Below, one piece after another: positions 54,494 to 64,000 of a stretch of DNA of 64,000 nt. Both the position numbers and the translations under genes were made by a program. The DNA is from Pseudomonas mangrovi (GTDB taxonomy: Bacteria; Pseudomonadota; Gammaproteobacteria; Pseudomonadales; Pseudomonadaceae), in contig NZ_QASN01000021.1 in assembly GCF_003052585.1 (NCBI RefSeq), positions 1 to 64,000 of the forward strand, written 5' to 3'. The notes under the pieces are model-generated. The model was not told the DNA's origin, searched no databases, and was given only the letters and a program-made list of their open reading frames with translations. Position 1 is the stretch's first letter, and every line of letters starts with the position of its first letter.

Positions 54494-56197
54494 ATGAACG
54501 ACAAGAATCCAAACGTGCAGAAAGCCTCTGGCCCCTCCCCCACAACGCTGAGCTTCATGCTCATGCTGGTACTGCTCCTGCTGGCCGGCGGCGCGCTGCT
54601 GCTGGCGCCAGGCGGGTGGAAGGTCGCTCCACTGATCCTCGTTGGCGTCGGCCTCTGGCTGACCTGGCGCATGCGCCGCGGCGACCCGGTCCTGGGCGAG
54701 CTGGAGCAGCTGCTCAAGGCGGCCAACGGCGAGCAGATCGACCTCAGCGCGGACCTGCAAGTCGCGCCCGGCAGTCCCTATGCGGGGCTGGCCGCGCAGT
54801 ACAACGCCTTCGCCACTCGCCTGCGCCAGATCATGGAGCAGTTCCAGCAGCACAATCTGGTCATCGGCCTGTCCTCGGCACAGGGTCGCCTGCTTGCCGA
54901 GCAGTCAGCCAAGGGCGCCAACCGCCAGGAGGAAGTCTCTGCACTGGTGTTCCAGTCCAGCGAGCAGACCGCCACTGCGGTACAGGAAGTCTCCCAGCGC
55001 AGCAGCGCCATCGCCTCGATGAACAGCCGCAATCTGGAGGTCGCACGCAGTTCGCAGCAGGAACTGGCCGAGGTCAGCCGGCAGATCGCCGGGATCAGCG
55101 AGATCATGGGCAACTTCCGCAGCACCATCGACCAGTTGCAGGAAAGCTCCGGCAGCATCCGCAACATCCTCGGCACCGTGCTCGACTTCGCCGCGCAGAC
55201 CAACATGCTCGCGCTCAATGCCGCCATCGAGGCCGCCCGTGCCGGCGAGCAGGGCCGCGGCTTTGCCGTGGTCGCCGACGAAGTGCGCTCCCTGGCGGCC
55301 AAGGTCGGCAAGGCCGCCGACCAGATCCAGAGCCTGGTCGGCAACATGGCCAGCGCCGTAGCCGGCGCCGACGAGGGCACCCAGGGCATGATCGAGCGCT
55401 CGGCCCTTGCCAGCGACGCGATCGCCGCCTCTTCATCGCAGTTCGCCGCCATGGTCGCCGACTTCGAATCGGCCAACGGCGACCTGCTGATGGTCAGCTC
55501 GGCACTGGAGCAGCTGTCCATCACCAACAGCGAGAGCCACGAGCACAGCACCGAGATCCGCAACCTCAGCCTGCAGATCGGCAAGGACATGCAGACCTCC
55601 TTCGCCAAGGCCGACGGGCTGCGCGACGCCACCAACCGCGTGCTGCGCCAGCTGGCCAGTTTCCGCCTCGGCCACGGCCGCATGGAGCAGATCACCGACC
55701 TGCTCATGCAGCGCCGTACCGCGCTTGAGGAGATCATGGAACGCCTCGCCGACCAGGGTGTGAACCTGCACGACGAACGCTATACGCCAATCCCCAATAC
55801 CAATCCGCAGAAGCACGACGCCAGCTGGGTCGGCCCGTTCCGCCAGGCCGCCCAGCCGCTGCTCAACGAATGGAACAGCAGCCAGGGCAAGGACGGCATC
55901 ATCTATTGCCTGCCGACCAACGACATGGGCTACCTGCCCTGCGCGCGCCCCGAGTCGTCCAACCCGCCCACCGGCAACCCGGAGGTGGATGCGATCAAGA
56001 GCAACTTCATGCGTTTCCTAGTGACCAACAAGGTCGACCTGCAGAACATCCGCGACTGCACCCACATCGGCTTCGGCACCTTCGTGCTGCCCGGCAACAT
56101 CGTCTGCTTCGTGCTCTTCGTACCGCTCTACGTGCGCGGACGGCATTGGGGAACGCTGGGCACAGGCATCGTCCCGCAGGCGTTGGGGGTGAGCTGA
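54494..56197 (+). CDS. Methyl-accepting chemotaxis protein with C-terminal extra domain
   Basis: ATG at 54494 gives 567 residues. The N-terminal anchor consists of one or two closely spaced membrane segments ([32 protein letters not shown]) with almost no periplasmic sensor. The signalling tip is [20 protein letters not shown]. After it, about 120 residues ([18 protein letters not shown] ... [20 protein letters not shown] ... [16 protein letters not shown]) resemble the C-terminal cache-like domain found on some cytoplasm-facing receptors. It likely senses an internal signal or redox state through its Cys residues (IYCLP, LPCARP). The ligand is unknown. Confidence 0.88.
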   Translation: MNDKNPNVQKASGPSPTTLSFMLMLVLLLLAGGALLLAPGGWKVAPLILVGVGLWLTWRMRRGDPVLGELEQLLKAANGEQIDLSADLQVAPGSPYAGLAAQYNAFATRLRQIMEQFQQHNLVIGLSSAQGRLLAEQSAKGANRQEEVSALVFQSSEQTATAVQEVSQRSSAIASMNSRNLEVARSSQQELAEVSRQIAGISEIMGNFRSTIDQLQESSGSIRNILGTVLDFAAQTNMLALNAAIEAARAGEQGRGFAVVADEVRSLAAKVGKAADQIQSLVGNMASAVAGADEGTQGMIERSALASDAIAASSSQFAAMVADFESANGDLLMVSSALEQLSITNSESHEHSTEIRNLSLQIGKDMQTSFAKADGLRDATNRVLRQLASFRLGHGRMEQITDLLMQRRTALEEIMERLADQGVNLHDERYTPIPNTNPQKHDASWVGPFRQAAQPLLNEWNSSQGKDGIIYCLPTNDMGYLPCARPESSNPPTGNPEVDAIKSNFMRFLVTNKVDLQNIRDCTHIGFGTFVLPGNIVCFVLFVPLYVRGRHWGTLGTGIVPQALGVS

Positions 56198-56222
56198 TCG
56201 TCTGCCATGACGTGACCTCAGC

Positions 56223-56250
56223 GGTGGATTACGCCTGCGGCTGATCCACC
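56223..56250. repeat. GTGGAT/ATCCAC extragenic palindrome
   Basis: GGTGGAT and ATCCACC flank TACGCCTGCGGCTG, followed by CTACGGG. This is a familiar Pseudomonas intergenic element, related to that at 25695-25723. Confidence 0.65.
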
Positions 56251-56320
56251 CTACGGGCCTGAGCCACCGCATCGTTGGGCCTCGCCATGCTCGGCGCCAA
56301 CCTACAACGCCGCACCGAGC

Positions 56321-56403
56321 AGGTTGGGCCGAAGGCCCAACAGCAACCTCGGCAAAGCCGCCACGCCAACCCCAATGTGTAGGTTGGGCCGCAAGGCCCA
56401 ACA
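56321..56403. repeat. Two copies of an AGGTTGGGCC palindrome
   Basis: GTTGGGCC-GAA-GGCCCAAC (56323-56341) and GTTGGGCC-GCAA-GGCCCAAC (56383-56402) are near-identical direct copies 60 bp apart, both preceded by AG. They lie between the chemoreceptor and dbpA and may act as terminators or as mobile REP-like units. The rest of 56198-56499 shows no gene. Confidence 0.65.
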
Positions 56404-56499
56404 GAGATCACCCCTGCGTCAACCCGCACGCTACAGATCGGCCCCTGGCTGCCCGCCTGCTACACTGCGCGCCGATTTCTTTTGCCGCAGGCTTCCTTC

Positions 56500-57872
<1,373 letters not shown>

Positions 57873-57876
<4 letters not shown>

Positions 57877-59054
57877 ACTGCGATGTGGTGATCATCGGCG
57901 CCGGCGCCGCCGGCCTGATGTGCGCCGCACAGAGCGCCGCACGCGGGCGCAGCGTGCTGCTGATCGACCATGCCAACAAGGCCGGCAAGAAGATCCTGAT
58001 GTCCGGCGGCGGGCGCTGCAACTTCACCAACCTGTATGTCGAGCCGGGCAATTTTCTTTCCGGTAACGCGCACTTCTGCAAGTCGGCACTGGCGCGCTAC
58101 ACCCAGTGGGACTTCATCGAACTGGTCGGCAAACACGGCGTGGCCTGGCACGAGAAGAAGCTCGGCCAGCTGTTCTGCGACAACAAGTCCAGCGACATCC
58201 TCGAGCTGCTGCTGGCCGAATGCGCAGAGCATGGCGTCGATCTGCGCCTGGATACCTCGGTGCAGGCGGTGGAAAAAAGCTCCGATGGTTACCACCTACA
58301 GACCAGCCTCGGCGTGGTCGACTGCCGTGCCCTGGTGATCGCCACCGGCGGGCTGTCGATCCCGACCCTGGGCGCGACCGGCTTCGGCTACCAGATCGCC
58401 CGCCAGTTCGGCCACAGCCTGCTGCCGACTCGCGCCGGCCTGGTGCCCTTTACCCTCACCGATCCGGCGCTCAAGCAACTGTGCACCGAGCTGTCCGGCA
58501 CCTCGGTGGAGGACTGCCGGGTGAGCTGCAACGGCCAGAGCTTCGTCGAGAACATCCTCTTTACCCACCGCGGCCTCTCCGGCCCGGCGATCCTGCAGAT
58601 CTCCTCCTACTGGCAGCCCGGTGACGCGGCACATATCGACCTGCTGCCCAGCGTCGACCTGCCGGCCTGGCTCGCCGAGCAGCAACGCGACAGACCCAAC
58701 AGCGAGCTCAAGACCCTGCTCGGCGAGCTGTTCACCAAGAAGATGGCCGGGCTGCTCTGCGAGCTGTGGTTCGCCAGCAAGCCGATCAAGCAGTACGGCA
58801 TCCGCGAGCTTGAACAGATCGCCGCGCAACTCGCCGACTGGACCCTGGTGCCGGCCGGCACCGAGGGCTATCGCACCGCCGAAGTGACCCTGGGCGGCGT
58901 CGATACCCGCGAAGTGTCCTCCAAGACCATGGAGTCGCAGAAGTCGCCGGGCCTGTACTTCATCGGCGAGGTGCTGGATGTCACCGGGCACCTGGGCGGC
59001 TTCAACTTCCAGTGGGCCTGGGCCTCGGCGCACGCGGCTGCGCAGAGCCTTTGA
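57873..59054 (+). CDS. HI0933/YhiN-family flavoprotein
   Basis: The 393-residue protein starts with GTG overlapping the dbpA stop. VVIIGAGAAGLMCAAQSAAR is the FAD-binding Rossmann motif. NKAGKKILMSGGGRCNFTN, FTHRGLSGPAILQISSYW and TLGGVDTREVSSKTMESQ are hallmarks of the family, and VTGHLGGFNFQWAWASA ends it. It is an FAD-linked oxidoreductase of unknown substrate. Co-translation with dbpA hints at a role in rRNA or ribosome biology, but this is inference. Confidence 0.92.
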
Positions 59055-59150
59055 TCCACCCAACGCAGGCGCCGGTCAGCCACTGCACGGGGCCCGGATA
59101 CTGATCTTGCGGTCCGTCGACAGCTCCTGCCTGAGTCGCTGCGAAGCGCT

Positions 59151-59181
59151 TTGACAGCCTTGCCAATCAACAGGTTAGAAT
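59151..59181 (+). promoter_or_regulatory. Promoter candidate of nhaP2-mscK
   Basis: TTGACA (59151-59156) and TAGAAT (59176-59181) are near-consensus boxes but with a 19-bp spacer, longer than the usual 17. Transcription would begin near 59188, about 55 nt before nhaP2. The long spacer may mean a MerR-like activator or that TTAGAA (18 bp) is used. Confidence 0.45.
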
Positions 59182-59242
59182 CCGAACGGCACGCACCCTG
59201 CATTTCAGGGCCCCTTTGCGCCAGTCTCGGAGAGCCCCTCGC

Positions 59243-60988
59243 TTGGATGCATCGTCCATCAACAGCCTGTTTCTGATCGGTGCACTCCTGGTGGGAGCGA
59301 GCATTCTGGTCAGTTCGCTGTCGTCGCGACTGGGCATTCCGATTCTGGTGATCTTCCTTGCGGTCGGTATGCTCGCCGGTGTTGACGGGCTGGGCGGCAT
59401 CGTCTTCAACGACTATTCACTGGCTTATCTGGTCTCCAACCTGGCGCTGGCGGTCATCCTGCTCGACGGCGGCATGCGCACGCGCACCGCGACCTTCCGC
59501 GTGGCACTCTGGCCAGCCTTGTCGCTGGCTACCTGCGGGGTGGTGATCACCTCCGGGCTGACCGGCATAGCCGCGGCCTGGCTGTTCGATCTACCCCTGC
59601 TGCAGGGCCTGCTGATCGGCGCCATCGTAGGCTCCACAGACGCCGCGGCGGTGTTCAACATGCTCAACGGCCGGGGTCTCAATGAGCGGGTCGGCTCGAC
59701 ACTGGAGATCGAATCGGGCAGCAACGATCCGATGGCCATGTTCCTTACCGTGGCGCTGATCGGCATGCTCGCCAGCGGTGAGACCAACTTCGGCCTGGCG
59801 TTCTTCGGCGACCTGCTGCAGCAGTTCTTCATCGGTACGCTGCTCGGCCTGGGCGGCGGCTGGCTGCTGCTGCACCTGATCAACCGCCTGACCGTCGCCG
59901 ACGGGCTCTATCCGCTGCTCGCGGTCAGTGGCGGGATCATGATCTACGCGCTGTCGGCCAGCATCGGCGGCAGCGGCATCCTCGCGGTATACGTCTGTGG
60001 TCTGCTGCTGGGCAACCGGCCGATCCGCAACCGCCACGGCATCCTGCACATGTTCGACGGCCTGGCCTGGCTCAGTCAGATCGGCATGTTCCTGGTACTC
60101 GGCCTGCTGCTGACGCCGACCGACCTGCTGCCGATCGCCCTGCCGGCACTGCTGTTGTCGCTGTGGATGATCTTCTTCGCCCGACCGCTGGCGGTATTCG
60201 TCGGGTTGCTGCCGTTCCGCGCCTTCCATCTGCGCGAGCGGCTGTTCATTTCCTGGGTCGGGTTGCGCGGCGCGGTGCCAGTTATCCTGGCGGTGTTCCC
60301 GCTGATGGCCGGGCTGGAGAATGCCCAGCTGTTCTTCAACGTCGCCTTCTTCATCGTTCTGGTGTCGCTGTTGTTGCAAGGCAGCACCCTGTCCTGGGCG
60401 GCGCGCAAGGCGAAGGTGGAAGTCCCACCGGTGCCCTCGCCGATCTCCCGTGCCGGACTGGAAATCCACCCCACCAGTCAGTGGGAGATGTTCGTCTATC
60501 GCCTGGGGGCAGAAAAATGGTGCATCGGCGCGCAGCTGCGCGAGCTGAAGATGCCTGCCGGCACACGTATCGCTGCGCTGTTTCGCGGCAAGGAGCTACG
60601 CCACCCCTCTGGCAGCACCCGCCTGGAGGCCGGCGACATCCTCTGCGTGATCGGTCATGACGCCGACCTGCCGGCACTCGGCAAGCTGTTCAGCCAGGCG
60701 CCACAACGCGGCAAGGATCTGCGCTTCTTCGGTGATTTCGTTCTCGAGGGCGACGCCGAACTGGCTGCAGTGGCCGCGCTCTATGGACTCAAGCTGGGCG
60801 ACATCGAGAGCGGCATGAAACTTGGCCGTTTCATGGCACACAAGATCGGCGGCCAGCCAGTGGTCGGCGACCAGATCGAGTGGAACGGCCTGACCTGGAC
60901 AGTCGCACAAATGGAAGGCGAGCGGGTCAGCAAGGTCGGCCTCAGATTTCCTGACGGATCTCGCCCCGGACCGGGACTGTTCCTCTAG
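59243..60988 (+). CDS. nhaP2: Potassium/proton antiporter NhaP2
   Basis: TTG at 59243 (GGAGAG upstream; [20 protein letters not shown]) gives 581 residues, the usual length. The N-terminal 400 residues hold about 12 helices of the CPA1 family, with [20 protein letters not shown] and [12 protein letters not shown] giving the ion-binding Asp region. A TrkA-C domain ([20 protein letters not shown]) and a CorC/HlyC-type domain ([20 protein letters not shown]) follow. It exchanges cytoplasmic K+ for H+. mscK starts 33 bp later; the two likely form one osmotic-response operon. Confidence 0.92.
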   Translation: MDASSINSLFLIGALLVGASILVSSLSSRLGIPILVIFLAVGMLAGVDGLGGIVFNDYSLAYLVSNLALAVILLDGGMRTRTATFRVALWPALSLATCGVVITSGLTGIAAAWLFDLPLLQGLLIGAIVGSTDAAAVFNMLNGRGLNERVGSTLEIESGSNDPMAMFLTVALIGMLASGETNFGLAFFGDLLQQFFIGTLLGLGGGWLLLHLINRLTVADGLYPLLAVSGGIMIYALSASIGGSGILAVYVCGLLLGNRPIRNRHGILHMFDGLAWLSQIGMFLVLGLLLTPTDLLPIALPALLLSLWMIFFARPLAVFVGLLPFRAFHLRERLFISWVGLRGAVPVILAVFPLMAGLENAQLFFNVAFFIVLVSLLLQGSTLSWAARKAKVEVPPVPSPISRAGLEIHPTSQWEMFVYRLGAEKWCIGAQLRELKMPAGTRIAALFRGKELRHPSGSTRLEAGDILCVIGHDADLPALGKLFSQAPQRGKDLRFFGDFVLEGDAELAAVAALYGLKLGDIESGMKLGRFMAHKIGGQPVVGDQIEWNGLTWTVAQMEGERVSKVGLRFPDGSRPGPGLFL

Positions 60989-61021
60989 AATCGTCGGCTC
61001 ACTTCATCGCGACAGTCCGCC

Positions 61022-64000
<2,979 letters not shown>

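Overview
The window is high-GC, tightly packed chromosome from a Pseudomonas (Gammaproteobacteria). I infer this from several blocks that match, as far as I remember, P. aeruginosa gene order: bioB-F-H-C-D beside three tandem acyl-CoA dehydrogenases, comF-srkA-rarD-gcvR-glcB, creB-creC-creD, a DUF294 protein with an exonuclease opposite a sodium symporter pair, and nhaP2-mscK. Pseudomonas-type control sites fit too (AlgU, PsrA, GacA and CreB-like motifs). The species cannot be fixed from sequence alone. I saw no rRNA, tRNA, CRISPR array, transposase or prophage.

Layout. 0-2 kb: the 5' part of an RHS/YD-repeat gene running off the left edge, with a small membrane-protein gene upstream, in unusually AT-rich DNA. 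2-7.5 kb: a secreted CSLREA/beta-helix protein, an HDOD protein, a DUF2254 membrane protein, osmE with an AlgU-type promoter, a PMP3 peptide and a lipoprotein. 7.5-14.2 kb: a copper/silver efflux operon (Cys/His-rich small protein, CusC, CusB, CusA, CusF) with overlapping genes. 14.27-14.47 kb: a small RNA of the RsmY/RsmX type with a GacA-type upstream palindrome, both outside any gene. 14.6-21.1 kb: an endonuclease I homologue and three paralogous acyl-CoA dehydrogenases. 21.2-27 kb: a SprA-type metalloprotease, a small protein and the biotin genes, with a BirA-like operator between bioB and comF.

27-36 kb: comF, srkA, rarD, gcvR, glcB (malate synthase G), then a chemoreceptor, a porin and a small phosphate-binding-type protein in one strand-consistent cluster. 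36-38 kb: a mosaic repeat region, then a TetR/thioesterase pair with a TAGACTGGTCTA operator. 38-45 kb: a CBS/DUF294 signalling protein, a DnaQ-like exonuclease, an orphan PL5 alginate lyase, and a two-subunit sodium symporter. 45-51 kb: the cre envelope-stress system (creB, creC, a CBS protein, creD, two small downstream genes) and an HD-GYP c-di-GMP phosphodiesterase. 51-64 kb: an acyltransferase, a second mosaic repeat region, a methyltransferase-like membrane protein, a chemoreceptor with an extra C-terminal domain, dbpA, a YhiN-type flavoprotein, nhaP2 and the first 993 codons of mscK.

Themes: envelope and osmotic stress (osmE, PMP3, cre, nhaP2, mscK), metal efflux, fatty-acid and glyoxylate/acetate-type carbon use (acyl-CoA dehydrogenases, glcB, symporter), and signalling. 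The most notable non-coding features are the Rsm-type sRNA with its UAS, and two loci where a 200-250 bp repeat lies as inverted pairs. No wholly new multi-gene system stands out; the chemoreceptor-porin-binding protein cluster and the cre-associated overlapping small genes are the least explained.
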